45,531 nt of DNA from DATCVR01 sp036566745. Its GTDB lineage: Bacteria > Actinomycetota > Actinomycetes > Jiangellales > Jiangellaceae. This document shows, in pieces, positions 24,143 through 32,728 of this stretch (within the stretch, counting starts at the first letter, position 1; the number at the start of each line of letters is the position of its first letter). The stretch spans positions 1 to 45,531 of the forward strand of contig DATCVR010000170.1 in assembly GCA_036566745.1 (NCBI GenBank), read 5' to 3'. The notes below the pieces were generated by a model. That model did not search any database. It saw nothing but the letters and a program-made list of their open reading frames with translations, and was not told the origin of the DNA. Position numbers and translations under genes: made by a program.

Positions 24143-24904
24143 GTGCCCGACGCACAGGTGACGTCCCGCGCGGACGTCCGGACGGTGCTGCGCCTCGAAG
24201 CGCTGCGCAAGGTGTACGGCCGCGGGCCGGGCGCCGTCACGGCGCTCGACGACGTGAGCCTCGACCTGCCGGCCGGGAGCTTCACCGCGATCATGGGGCC
24301 GTCCGGCTCGGGCAAGAGCACGTTCCTCCACTGTGCCGCCGGACTGGACCGACCGACGTCGGGAGCGGTGTGGCTCGGCGACACCGACCTGACCCGGCTG
24401 CGCGAACGCCAGCTCACGGCGGTGCGCCGCGACCGTCTCGGCTTCGTCTTCCAGGCCTACAACCTGATGTCGGCGCTGACAGTCGACCAGAACCTGACCC
24501 TGCCGGCGCGGCTGGCCGGCCGGGCTGTCGACCAGGCATGGCTGGACCGGATCGTCGACGCCATCGGACTGTCCGGGCTGCTGGACCGCCGGCCCAGCCA
24601 GCTGTCCGGCGGGCAACAGCAACGGGCGGCGATCGCCCGGGCGCTCGTGCTCCGGCCGGCGGTCGTGTTCGCCGACGAGCCCACCGGCGCCCTCGACTCG
24701 CGCACCGCCCGGCAGGTGCTCGCGCTGCTGCGGCAGATCGTCGACGACACCGGCCAGACGGTCGTGATGGTCACCCACGACCCGATCGCCGCCTCGTTCG
24801 CCGATCGGGTCGTGTTCCTGGCCGACGGACGACTCGCCGGGTCGATGGGCGACCCGACGCCGGAGACCGTCGCGACGCGGATGACGCACCTCGGGGCGTG
24901 GTGA
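24143..24904 (+). CDS. ABC transporter ATP-binding protein (MacB/LolD type)
   Basis: A 253-residue ATPase: Walker A GPSGSGKST (52-60), Q-loop FVFQAYNLM, signature LSGGQ (154-158), Walker B VVFADEPTGALDS (Asp178, Glu179) and the His-switch VTHD. The DEPTGALDS form is typical of MacB, FtsE and LolD families that pair with FtsX-like permeases. The GTG at 24143 follows AAAGGTGG; an earlier GTG at 24101 is less likely. The stop overlaps the permease start (GTGA). Confidence 0.93.
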   Translation: MPDAQVTSRADVRTVLRLEALRKVYGRGPGAVTALDDVSLDLPAGSFTAIMGPSGSGKSTFLHCAAGLDRPTSGAVWLGDTDLTRLRERQLTAVRRDRLGFVFQAYNLMSALTVDQNLTLPARLAGRAVDQAWLDRIVDAIGLSGLLDRRPSQLSGGQQQRAAIARALVLRPAVVFADEPTGALDSRTARQVLALLRQIVDDTGQTVVMVTHDPIAASFADRVVFLADGRLAGSMGDPTPETVATRMTHLGAW

Positions 24905-27462
24905 GCGTGCGCGGCATCGCCCTGGCCACGGTACGGGACCGCACGGCGGGCTTCGTCGGCGTCTTCCTCGCCATCCTGTGCGCCTCGGTGCTGGTGACCG
25001 CTCTGGGCGTCCTCATGGAGTCCGGGCTGCGTGGCGGCCTCCCGCCCCAGCGTTACGCGGGCGCGAGCGTCGTCGTAGGCGGCCCGCAGACGCTGCCCGT
25101 GGTCGAGGACGTCGACACGATGCTGTCCGAACGGGCCCGGCTGCCGGTCGAGTCGGTCGACGAGGTCGCGGCGATGCCCGGCGTCGCGTACGCGGCCGGC
25201 GACGTCGACGTGCCGGTCCGGGTGCGCACCGACGACGACGTACCCACGACGGCCGAGTCGGCCGGCGCCCACGGCTGGAGATCGGCCGCCCTGGCCCCCT
25301 TCGTCCTGCGCGAGGGCACTGAACCCCGAGGCGATCACGACGCGGTGCTCGAGTCGTCGCTGGCCATGGCGCTGGCCGTCACCTCCGGCGACCAGGTCGA
25401 GCTCGCGGTGGGAGGGGTGCCCTCGACGTACACCGTCGTCGGCGTGGCCGAGCGCTCCGGCACTGACGGCGACGCCCGGGCGTCCTCCGTCTTCCTCACC
25501 GACGACCGGGCACGTCAGCTGTCCGGCCACCCGGACCGGGTCGACGCGATCGGCGTGGTCGCCGAACCGGGCGCGGACCTCGACGCGCTCGCGGAGCTGA
25601 TCGAGTCGAGCCTCGCCGAGGCCGGGGCGCGCACGTACCTGGGAGACGACCGCGCCGTCGTGGAGTTCCTCGACGTGAGCCAGGCCCGCGACAGGCTGGT
25701 GCAGCTGTCCGGAGCCCTGGGCGGAACGTCGATCCTCGTCGCGATGTTCGTCGTCGCCACGACCATGGCGCTGTCGATCCAGCAGCGGCGCCGCGAGTTC
25801 GCACTCCTGCGGGCGATCGCGGCCAGCAAGCCTCAGATCCACCGGATGGTCCGCGCGGAGGTGCTGCTGGTCGGTGGCGTCGCGGCCGTGGCCGGAGTGC
25901 TGCCGGGCTACGCCGTCGCGCTGCTCTTCACGGCGGTGTTCGCGGACGTGGGCTTCCTGCCGCCGGAGCTCGAGCTGGCGCTGAGCCCCCTGCCGGGAGC
26001 CGTCGCCATCACGCTGTGCCTGGTCGCCGCCCTGCTCGACGCCTGGATCGCGGCCCGGCGGCCGACCCGGATGAACCCGATCGAGGCGCTCGGCGACGCC
26101 GCCGCCGAGTCCCCCGAGCTACCGCGCGGGAGGGTCGTCGCGGGGTGGGTCATGACGGCGCTCGGGCTGGCGTCGTCGACGCTGCCGTGGTTCACCCCTG
26201 GTCTGGCCGCCGTTGCCGCTGCCGGGAGCTCGGTCCTCCTGCTGGTGATCGCCGTGGCACTGCTCGGGCCGCGCCTGCTCGGGCGGGCCGCCGCCCTGGC
26301 GGGTGGGCCACTGGCCCGGCTCGGCGGCGCGCCGGGTTTCCTCGCCTCCGCCAACGGACGGGCGCAGACCCGCAGGCTGGCCGCCGCCGTGACGCCGATC
26401 GTGCTCGGCATCGCGTTCGTGTCGGTCCAGGTGTTCTCCGGCAGCACCATCTCGGCAGCGGCCGTCCGGCAGACCGGGGACGGCGTGGTCGCCGAGCAGG
26501 TCGTGGTCGGCGGGCCGGACGGACTGGGCTCCGAGGTGCGCGCCGCTCTCGCCGAGCACGACGCCGTCCAGGCCGCCACGCCGGTGGTGCGGAGCCAGGT
26601 GGTGGTCCGGTTCCGCGAACTGGGCGACCCCGTGCAGGAGACCTTCGCCGTGCAGGGCATCGACGTCGACGGCATCGAGCACACCCTCGACCTCGACGTG
26701 CGTTCCGGCGACCTCGGTGACCTCAGCGGCGAGACGGTGGCCCTCAGCGAACTCGCGGCGCAGTCGTTCGGCGCCTCGCTGGGCGACCGGGTGTCGATGG
26801 TGCTGGGTGACGGGACCGAGGTGTCGCCGCGGGTGGTGGCCGTCTACGGCCGCGGACTGGGTTTCGGCGACCTCACCCTCCCCTACGACGTCCTCGTGCG
26901 GCACACGACCACTGGCCGCGACGACCTGATCCTGCTCGCCGCCGCCGGTGCGGGTCCGGCGCCGGACTTCCAGCACGACCTGCGGCGGGTGCTCGAGCGG
27001 TTCCGCGACGTCTCCGTCATCGATGCTGCCGACCTCGCCGCGGCCGGCGCCGAGGAGCAACGGGCGGAGTCCACGGTCGGCCTCGTTGCCATCCTCGCGA
27101 TCATGACCTACATCGCGATCGCCGTCGTCAACACGCTCGTGATGGCCACCGCCGAACGCTCACGCGAGTTCGCGATGCTCCGGCTGGTGGGTGCACGCCG
27201 GCGTGAGGTCGCACGGATGATGCGGCTCGAGGCGTGCCTCGTGGTCGGTGTCGCCACGGTCGTGGGAGTACTGGTGGCACTTCCCCCGCTGGTGGGCATC
27301 AGCCTCGGCCTGACCGGCTCGGCACTGCCGTCCGTGCCACCGATGGGGTTCGCCGTGGTGGTCGGCACTGCTGCTCTGCTGGGCTTCGGCGCGATCGGCA
27401 TCCCCACGCGGATCGCGCTGCGGGCCCGACCGGTCGACGTGATCAGCCTGCGCGACTCCTGA
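24901..27462 (+). CDS. FtsX-like ABC exporter permease, duplicated form
   Basis: An 853-residue permease with a duplicated FtsX architecture. A first N-terminal helix (about 15-38) is followed by a large extracytoplasmic domain, helices near 280-380, a second repeat with its own extracytoplasmic domain (about 500-690), and three C-terminal helices containing the ATAERSREFAMLRLVGARRR coupling segment; the first half has the parallel RRREFALLRAIAASKPQ segment. Such permeases move lipids, peptides or antibiotics by mechanotransmission rather than through a channel. The GTG start overlaps the ATPase stop. It sits opposite a NarL-type two-component system, the usual setting for envelope-stress or antimicrobial-response exporters. 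Confidence 0.92.
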   Translation: MSVRGIALATVRDRTAGFVGVFLAILCASVLVTALGVLMESGLRGGLPPQRYAGASVVVGGPQTLPVVEDVDTMLSERARLPVESVDEVAAMPGVAYAAGDVDVPVRVRTDDDVPTTAESAGAHGWRSAALAPFVLREGTEPRGDHDAVLESSLAMALAVTSGDQVELAVGGVPSTYTVVGVAERSGTDGDARASSVFLTDDRARQLSGHPDRVDAIGVVAEPGADLDALAELIESSLAEAGARTYLGDDRAVVEFLDVSQARDRLVQLSGALGGTSILVAMFVVATTMALSIQQRRREFALLRAIAASKPQIHRMVRAEVLLVGGVAAVAGVLPGYAVALLFTAVFADVGFLPPELELALSPLPGAVAITLCLVAALLDAWIAARRPTRMNPIEALGDAAAESPELPRGRVVAGWVMTALGLASSTLPWFTPGLAAVAAAGSSVLLLVIAVALLGPRLLGRAAALAGGPLARLGGAPGFLASANGRAQTRRLAAAVTPIVLGIAFVSVQVFSGSTISAAAVRQTGDGVVAEQVVVGGPDGLGSEVRAALAEHDAVQAATPVVRSQVVVRFRELGDPVQETFAVQGIDVDGIEHTLDLDVRSGDLGDLSGETVALSELAAQSFGASLGDRVSMVLGDGTEVSPRVVAVYGRGLGFGDLTLPYDVLVRHTTTGRDDLILLAAAGAGPAPDFQHDLRRVLERFRDVSVIDAADLAAAGAEEQRAESTVGLVAILAIMTYIAIAVVNTLVMATAERSREFAMLRLVGARRREVARMMRLEACLVVGVATVVGVLVALPPLVGISLGLTGSALPSVPPMGFAVVVGTAALLGFGAIGIPTRIALRARPVDVISLRDS

Positions 27463-27464
27463 GC

Positions 27465-27483
27465 CCGCCCGGCCGGTGGGCGG
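27465..27483. terminator. hairpin between the ABC permease and ffh
   Basis: CCGCCC (27465-27470) pairs with GGGCGG (27478-27483) across a seven-base loop, three bases after the permease stop. A second stem (GGTGCG 27496-27501 with CGCACC 27527-27532) faces the ffh end. Both lie in the 75-base convergent gap, consistent with termination from both sides. Confidence 0.45.
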
Positions 27484-27537
27484 AGCCGACGCGATGGTGC
27501 GGTCCGCTCCACCTGGTCAGGCGGCTCGCACCGGCGA

Positions 27538-29136
27538 TCAGCGCTTCTTGAGGAACTCCGCGATGTCGTCGGGCAGCTCGAAGTCGCCCGCGGCCTGGCC
27601 GTTTCCCCCGCCGAAGGCCGACGGCACCTCACCCGGAGCCGCTGGCCCGAGCGCCCGACGCTCCTCGGCGGCGGCCGCCTGCGCGGCACGCTTGGCGGGA
27701 TTGCCGGACCTGGGACCCCGCTGCTTGCCCTTCTTGGCCTGCTTGCCCTTGCTCTTCTTGCCGCCGACACCGGGCATGCCCGGCATCCCTGGCATCCCCG
27801 GCATCCCTGGCATGCCGCCGCCGAACTTGCCCCGCGCGGCCTGGCTCATCATGTCGCGCGCGACGAAGAACCGCTCGACGAGCTGGTTGACCTCGCTGAC
27901 CTGCGTTCCCGAGCCTCGGGCGATGCGGGAACGACGGGAGCCGTTGATGAGCTTGGGGTTGTCGCGCTCGGCCGGCGTCATCGAGTAGATGATCGCCTGG
28001 ACTCGGTCGAGCTCGCGGTCGTCGAAGCTCTCGAGCGCCTCGCGCATCTGCCCCGCGCCGGGAAGCATGCCGAGAATGCTCTTGAGCGAGCCCATCTTCT
28101 TGACCGCCTGCATCTGCTGCAGGAAGTCGTCGAAGGTGAAGTCCTTGCCGCCCTTGGCCTGCAGCTTGCGGGCCATCTCCTCGGCCTGCGAGGCGTCGAA
28201 CGCCTTCTCGGCCGACTCGATCAGCGTCAGCATGTCGCCGAGGTCGAGGATGCGCGAGGCCATCCGCTCGGGATGGAAGACGTCGAAGTCGGTGAGCTTC
28301 TCGCCCGAGGAGGCGAACATCACCGGACGGCCCGTGACCGAGGCGACCGACAGCGCGGCACCTCCGCGGGCGTCGCCGTCGAGCTTGGTGAGCACGACGC
28401 CGTCGAAGCCCACACCGTCGAGGAACGCGTTGGCGGTGGTGACGGCGTCCTGGCCGATCATCGCGTCGACGACGAACAGGGTCTCGTCGGGCGACACGGC
28501 ATCGCGGATGTCGGCTGCCTGCTGCATCATCTCGGCGTCGACACCGAGACGACCGGCCGTGTCGACCACGACGACGTCGTAGAGCTTGGTGCGCGCCTGC
28601 TCGAGGCCGGACCGGGCGACCGACACCGGGTCACCCACGCCGTTGCCCGGCTCGGGCGCCCACACCGCCACCCCGGCCCGCTCGCCCACCACCTGCAACT
28701 GGGTGACGGCGTTGGGGCGCTGGAGGTCGGCCGCGACGAGCAGGGGCTGCCGGCCCTGGTTCTTGAGCCAGAGCGCAAGCTTGCCGGCCAGCGTGGTCTT
28801 ACCCGCACCCTGCAGGCCCGCGAGCATGATGACGGTGGGCGGCTGCTTGGCGAAGCGCAGCCGGCGGGTCTCGCCCCCCAGGATCCGCACCAGCTCGTCG
28901 TTGACGATCTTGATGACCTGCTGGGCGGGGTTCAGCGCCTGGGAGACCTCGGCGCCGCGGGCGCGCTCCTTGACGGCCGCGATGAACTCCTTGACCACCG
29001 GCAGCGCGACGTCGGCCTCGAGCAGCGCCACGCGGATCTCGCGCGCGGTGGCGTCGATGTCGGCCTCGGAGAGACGGCCCTTGCCGCGCAGGTTCTTGAA
29101 GGTCGCGGCCAGACGGTCGGAAAGGGTGGCGAACAC
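27538..29136 (-). CDS. ffh: signal recognition particle protein Ffh
   Basis: The SRP54 GTPase, which binds signal sequences on nascent chains and docks with FtsY. 532 residues: N domain (1-90), G domain with GLQGAGKTT (107-115), VVVDTAGRLG and TKLDGDARGG, and a methionine-rich M domain after about 330 (FDDFLQQMQAVKKMGSLKSI, GSRRSRIARGSG for 4.5S RNA binding). The C-terminus carries a GMP tripeptide repeat, then a basic and Ala-rich tail, making it longer than the usual 450-480 residues. The start is GTG. The SRP RNA gene is not in the window. Confidence 0.96.
   Translation of the reverse strand: MFATLSDRLAATFKNLRGKGRLSEADIDATAREIRVALLEADVALPVVKEFIAAVKERARGAEVSQALNPAQQVIKIVNDELVRILGGETRRLRFAKQPPTVIMLAGLQGAGKTTLAGKLALWLKNQGRQPLLVAADLQRPNAVTQLQVVGERAGVAVWAPEPGNGVGDPVSVARSGLEQARTKLYDVVVVDTAGRLGVDAEMMQQAADIRDAVSPDETLFVVDAMIGQDAVTTANAFLDGVGFDGVVLTKLDGDARGGAALSVASVTGRPVMFASSGEKLTDFDVFHPERMASRILDLGDMLTLIESAEKAFDASQAEEMARKLQAKGGKDFTFDDFLQQMQAVKKMGSLKSILGMLPGAGQMREALESFDDRELDRVQAIIYSMTPAERDNPKLINGSRRSRIARGSGTQVSEVNQLVERFFVARDMMSQAARGKFGGGMPGMPGMPGMPGMPGVGGKKSKGKQAKKGKQRGPRSGNPAKRAAQAAAAEERRALGPAAPGEVPSAFGGGNGQAAGDFELPDDIAEFLKKR
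27772..27816 (-). repeat. 9-bp tandem repeat inside ffh
   Basis: About five units of a nine-base repeat encode consecutive Gly-Met-Pro triplets in the methionine-rich tail of Ffh. The copies are nearly identical, so the number of units is likely to vary between strains. Confidence 0.8.
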
Positions 29137-29276
29137 GTCGACGTGGTCCTCAGGCTCGGAAAACTCAGATCACGCAAGGGTAACCCGCTGCGCCGCCCTG
29201 CCGTTCCCGGCACGACCCCACCGTCGCCGACCCGTCCGGCTCCTCGACGCGTGACGCACGTCATATCGCCGCCGGG

Positions 29277-29305
29277 CTGACTTTCGAGACTGATGAGTCT
29301 AGATT
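29277..29305 (+). promoter_or_regulatory. promoter of the DHA2 exporter-TetR unit
   Basis: CTGACT (29277-29282) and TAGATT (29300-29305) are separated by exactly 17 bases. The start would be near 29312, leaving a leader of about 45 bases. The spacer is filled by a palindrome (next entry). The interval 29137-29357 is otherwise the divergent upstream region of ffh, where I saw no clear promoter. Confidence 0.6.
29287..29300. promoter_or_regulatory. candidate TetR operator
   Basis: AGACTGATGAGTCT is a perfect 5-4-5 inverted repeat lying between the -35 and -10 boxes. A second near-palindrome, TTCTCGAGAGAA (29304-29315), covers the start point. A repressor bound here would block RNA polymerase directly, as is typical for TetR control of drug exporters. 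Confidence 0.55.
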
Positions 29306-29357
29306 CTCGAGAGAAACGGAACTGGCTCGTCTCGCAATATAGCCACCGGAGTGCCGC

Positions 29358-30947
29358 ATGACCACCACCGCGCCCCCGCCCGCCGTCCCCGCACCGTCGC
29401 CGCCGCTCAGCGCCCGGGCGCACCGGCGGCGCTGGGCCACCCTGGTCGTCCTCTCGCTCAGCCTGATCGTCATCGGCATGGACACCACGGTGCTCAACAC
29501 CGCCCTGCCCACTCTGCAGCGCGAGCTCGGCGCCTCGTCCAGCGAACTGCAGTGGATCATCGACGCGTACACCCTGGCCTTCGCTGGTGTGCTGCTCACG
29601 GCCGGCGCGTGGGGCGACAAGTTCGGCCGCAAGCTCGCGCTCACCGTCGGGCTGATCGTCTTCGGCGTGGCGTCGGTGTGGGGCGCGACGGTCGACTCCG
29701 CGGGCGCGCTGATCGCGGCCCGCACGGTCATGGGCATCGGCGGGGCGCTCATCATGCCCAGCACGCTGTCGATCCTCATCGACGTGTTCCGCGACCCGGG
29801 CGAGCGCAAGCGGGCGATCGGCGTCTGGTCCGCGATGGCCGGCGTGGGCATCGCGGGCGGGCCGGCCCTGGGCGGGTGGCTGCTGGAGCACTACTCGTGG
29901 GGCTCGGTGCTGCTGGTCAACGTCCCGATCGTGCTCGCCGCGCTCGGGCTGGGGCTGTGGCTGGTCCCGGAGTCGCGTGACCGGCGTGGACCGCGCCTCG
30001 ACCTGGTCGGAGCGGCGTTGTCGTGCGTGGGGCTGGTGGTGCTGGTCTGGTCGTTCATCGAGGCGCCCGAGCGCGGCTGGACCGACCCGGTGACCCTCGG
30101 CGCGATGGGCGCCTCGCTGGCGGTGCTGGCCGGCTTCGTGGCGTGGGAGCGCCGGACGTCGGCCCCCATGCTGCCGATCCGGTTCTTCCGCAACCGTCGG
30201 TTCAGCATCCCGGCGGCGGCGATCGGCCTGGACTTCTTCGCCCTGATGGGCGCGGCGTTCTTCCTCTCGGTCTATCTCCAGACGGTGCTCGGCTACGACC
30301 CGCTGGACGCCGGTCTGCGCATCCTGCCGCTAGCCGTCGGCCTGGTCGCGGGCGCGCCGATGGCCATGGCGACGGCCCAGCGGATCGGCGAGAAGTGGCC
30401 GACGGTGGCCGGCCTGGTGATGATCGCGGGCTCGTTCTGGATCTTCTCCGGAGCGACCGTGGCCAGCGACTACGCCCCTCGCTCTCTCGTGGCGATCGTC
30501 CTGCTCGGCTTCGGGATGGCCTTCGCGATGGGCCCGGCGACCGAGTCGGTCATGGGCTCGGTGCCCCGGTCGAAGGCCGGTGTGGGCTCGGCGGTGAACG
30601 ACACGGTGCGCCAGGTCGGCGGTGCTCTGGGCGTCGCGGTGATCATCTCGATCCTCAACTCGGTCTACACCTCGCAGGTCACCGACGCCGCGACCCAGCT
30701 GCCCGCAGCGGCCGCCGACGTGGTGTCCGACAGCGTCCAAGGCGCGTACGGCGTCGCGGCCGATCTCCCGGCGCCGCAGGCCTCGGCGCTCGTCGACGCC
30801 GCCGACGTCGCGTTCATGGACGCCATGTCGGCGACCGTGCTCGTGGCCGCCGGAGTCGCCCTGCTCGGCGCGATCATCACCCTCACCTGGATGCCGAGCC
30901 ACGCCCACGCCGCCGACGCCGAGCTCGACCCCGAGGCCGTCGGCTAG
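29358..30947 (+). CDS. DHA2 family (14-helix) MFS drug exporter
   Basis: A 529-residue proton-driven exporter of the EmrB/QacA type. The first helix carries the subfamily motif MDTTVLNTALPTLQRELGAS with the membrane Asp, motif A is AGAWGDKFGRKLAL, and motif C is GVGIAGGPALGGWLL. About 14 helices can be drawn. The ATG has GGAG six bases upstream. A TetR gene begins ten bases after its stop. Substrates are likely hydrophobic cations or antibiotics, but this cannot be read from sequence. Confidence 0.92.
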   Translation: MTTTAPPPAVPAPSPPLSARAHRRRWATLVVLSLSLIVIGMDTTVLNTALPTLQRELGASSSELQWIIDAYTLAFAGVLLTAGAWGDKFGRKLALTVGLIVFGVASVWGATVDSAGALIAARTVMGIGGALIMPSTLSILIDVFRDPGERKRAIGVWSAMAGVGIAGGPALGGWLLEHYSWGSVLLVNVPIVLAALGLGLWLVPESRDRRGPRLDLVGAALSCVGLVVLVWSFIEAPERGWTDPVTLGAMGASLAVLAGFVAWERRTSAPMLPIRFFRNRRFSIPAAAIGLDFFALMGAAFFLSVYLQTVLGYDPLDAGLRILPLAVGLVAGAPMAMATAQRIGEKWPTVAGLVMIAGSFWIFSGATVASDYAPRSLVAIVLLGFGMAFAMGPATESVMGSVPRSKAGVGSAVNDTVRQVGGALGVAVIISILNSVYTSQVTDAATQLPAAAADVVSDSVQGAYGVAADLPAPQASALVDAADVAFMDAMSATVLVAAGVALLGAIITLTWMPSHAHAADAELDPEAVG

Positions 30948-30957
30948 GTTCGACAGC

Positions 30958-31575
30958 GTGAGCACCGACCTCGAGGAGCCGCGCCGCGGACGGCCGCGCG
31001 ACCCCGCGGCCGACGAACGCATCCGCCAGGCCGCTGCCCAGCTCCTGCTCGAGCACGGCGTCGACGGCACTACCGTCGACGCCGTCGCCGAGCGCGCGGG
31101 CGTGGGCAAGGCCACGGTCTATCGGAGGTGGGCGAGCAAGGACGACCTCGCGCTGGCGGCGATCGAGACGCTGCTGCTGCGCGAGGTCCAGGTGCCCGAC
31201 ACCGGGTCGCTGCGCGGCGACCTCACCCAGGTCTACCGCGATCTGCTCACGCTCGCGTCCGGGGCCGAGGGCCACGCCTTCTTCCGTCTCGCCGCCGCCG
31301 AGGCGGTTCGCGATCCGCGCATCGCCGCGCTGTACCGCGAGTCCCTCGGCCGCCGGCTCGAGCTGTGCGCGCCGATCTTCGACCGAGCGGTCGAGCGGGG
31401 CGAGCTGGACCCCGACGCCGACCGGCAGCTGATGTTCGACTGGCCGGCCGGGGTCATCGTGCTGCGGGTGTTGATCGGTTCGCCGTTGCCGGACCTGGAG
31501 GACGCGGCGACGCTGGCCGATGCCACCCTCCGGGGCTTCGCGCGGTCGTCGGCGGCCGGCGGAGCGGCAGGATGA
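30958..31575 (+). CDS. TetR family transcriptional regulator
   Basis: A 205-residue repressor: basic arm RRGRPRDPAADERI, helix-turn-helix about 38-60 (TVDAVAERAGVGKATVYRRW), and an all-helical ligand domain with a C-terminal part of the TetR_C_16/AcrR-like type. It is in the same transcript as the DHA2 exporter (ten-base gap) and overlaps the following MBL gene by four bases. It most likely represses this unit through the palindromes upstream of the exporter. Confidence 0.92.
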   Translation: MSTDLEEPRRGRPRDPAADERIRQAAAQLLLEHGVDGTTVDAVAERAGVGKATVYRRWASKDDLALAAIETLLLREVQVPDTGSLRGDLTQVYRDLLTLASGAEGHAFFRLAAAEAVRDPRIAALYRESLGRRLELCAPIFDRAVERGELDPDADRQLMFDWPAGVIVLRVLIGSPLPDLEDAATLADATLRGFARSSAAGGAAG

Positions 31576-32198
31576 CCGACGTGCGGATCACCAAGTTCGG
31601 CCATGCCTGCGTCCGGATCGAGCACGACGGCGGCACGCTGGTCATCGACCCCGGGGTGTGGAGCGACGCACGCGCGGCGGTCGAGGGCGCCGACGCCGTC
31701 CTGGTCACCCACGAGCACTCCGACCACGTCGACGTCGCGAGCCTGGCGTCGGTCCACGTCCCGGTGTACGCGCCCGAGGGTGCGGCGATCGACGGCCTCG
31801 ACGTCGTGCGGGTGAGCTCCGGCGAGGAGTTCACCGCCGCCGGCCTGGCCGTGCGGGCCGTCGGCGGGCGGCACGCGCTGATCTACGACGGCCGGCCCGA
31901 CTGCGCGAACCTCGGGTACGTCGTCGACGGCGGCCTCTACCATCCTGGCGACTCCGTTCACATCCCCGACGCCCACGTCCACACCCTCTTCGTCCCCGCC
32001 CAGGCGTCGTGGCTCAAGCTGTCCGAGGCGATCGACTTCGCGCGGGCCATCGCCCCCGAGCGCGCTTTCGCCATTCACGACGCGCAGGTCAACGACTTCG
32101 GGCTGAGCAGCATCAACGGCTGGTTCGGCCGCGAGATCGGCGCCGCCTACCGCTATCTCGCGCCGGGCGAGTCGGTCGAGGGCCCCATTCAGCAGTGA
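31572..32198 (+). CDS. MBL-fold metal-dependent hydrolase
   Basis: A 208-residue compact metallo-beta-lactamase-fold protein (UlaG/Lactamase_B_3-like). The HxHxDH box is His47, His49, Asp51, His52 (VLVTHEHSDHVD), and further ligand candidates are His101 (GGRH) and the HPGDSV segment with His124 and Asp127. Proteins of this subgroup act on phosphodiesters or lactones; a beta-lactamase role is unlikely at this size. The ATG overlaps the TetR stop (ATGA), so it belongs to the exporter operon. Confidence 0.87.
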   Translation: MTDVRITKFGHACVRIEHDGGTLVIDPGVWSDARAAVEGADAVLVTHEHSDHVDVASLASVHVPVYAPEGAAIDGLDVVRVSSGEEFTAAGLAVRAVGGRHALIYDGRPDCANLGYVVDGGLYHPGDSVHIPDAHVHTLFVPAQASWLKLSEAIDFARAIAPERAFAIHDAQVNDFGLSSINGWFGREIGAAYRYLAPGESVEGPIQQ

Positions 32199-32257
32199 TC
32201 GCCGGGCGGTGATCGACTACCGTGATCGCTGTTTCGCCGACGCCGAGAGGACCTGCC

Positions 32258-32725
32258 GTGTGGAAGGAGCTGATCGGGCGGCTCTACGGCGATGCGGAGT
32301 TCGCCGAACCCGCGTCCGACGCGGAGATCGACCAGATCGAGCGGCGGCTGGGCCAGGCGGTGCCGGACGAGCTGCGCGACGTGCTCCGGCTCACCGACGG
32401 CGTGCGGGCCGAGTACGGATCGGGGCTGGTGTGGTCGGTGCGGGAGATCATCGACGCGAACACCGAGTTCCGGCGCGATGCCGGCCTCGCCGAGCTCTAC
32501 CAGCCCTTCGATCACCTGATGTTCGTCGGCGACGACGGCGGCGGCGACCAGTTCGCCTTCGTCCGGCCCCCGGCGGGCCGGTCCGACGAGGTCTTCGTGT
32601 GGGATCACGAGACCGACGAGCGCCTCCGGATCGCCGACTCGCTCAAGGACTACGTGGAGCGTCGAGCGAGCTCGGCAGGAGACCGGACCGGCCGAGCCGG
32701 CGGCCCGTCGCACGGAGGGCACTGA
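32258..32725 (+). CDS. SMI1/KNR4 (SUKH) family protein
   Basis: A 155-residue protein with the SUKH pattern: an N-terminal helix (VWKELIGRLYG), the core DAEIDQIERRLGQAVPDELRDVLRLTDGV, a middle LWSVREI-type strand and FAFVRPP with a conserved acidic VWDHETDE segment. SUKH proteins are often immunity proteins against polymorphic toxins but also occur alone. No toxin gene is next to it. I chose the GTG at 32258, which has AGAGGA seven bases upstream, over an ATG-like start of the same frame at 32222. Confidence 0.8.
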   Translation: MWKELIGRLYGDAEFAEPASDAEIDQIERRLGQAVPDELRDVLRLTDGVRAEYGSGLVWSVREIIDANTEFRRDAGLAELYQPFDHLMFVGDDGGGDQFAFVRPPAGRSDEVFVWDHETDERLRIADSLKDYVERRASSAGDRTGRAGGPSHGGH

Positions 32726-32728
32726 CTG

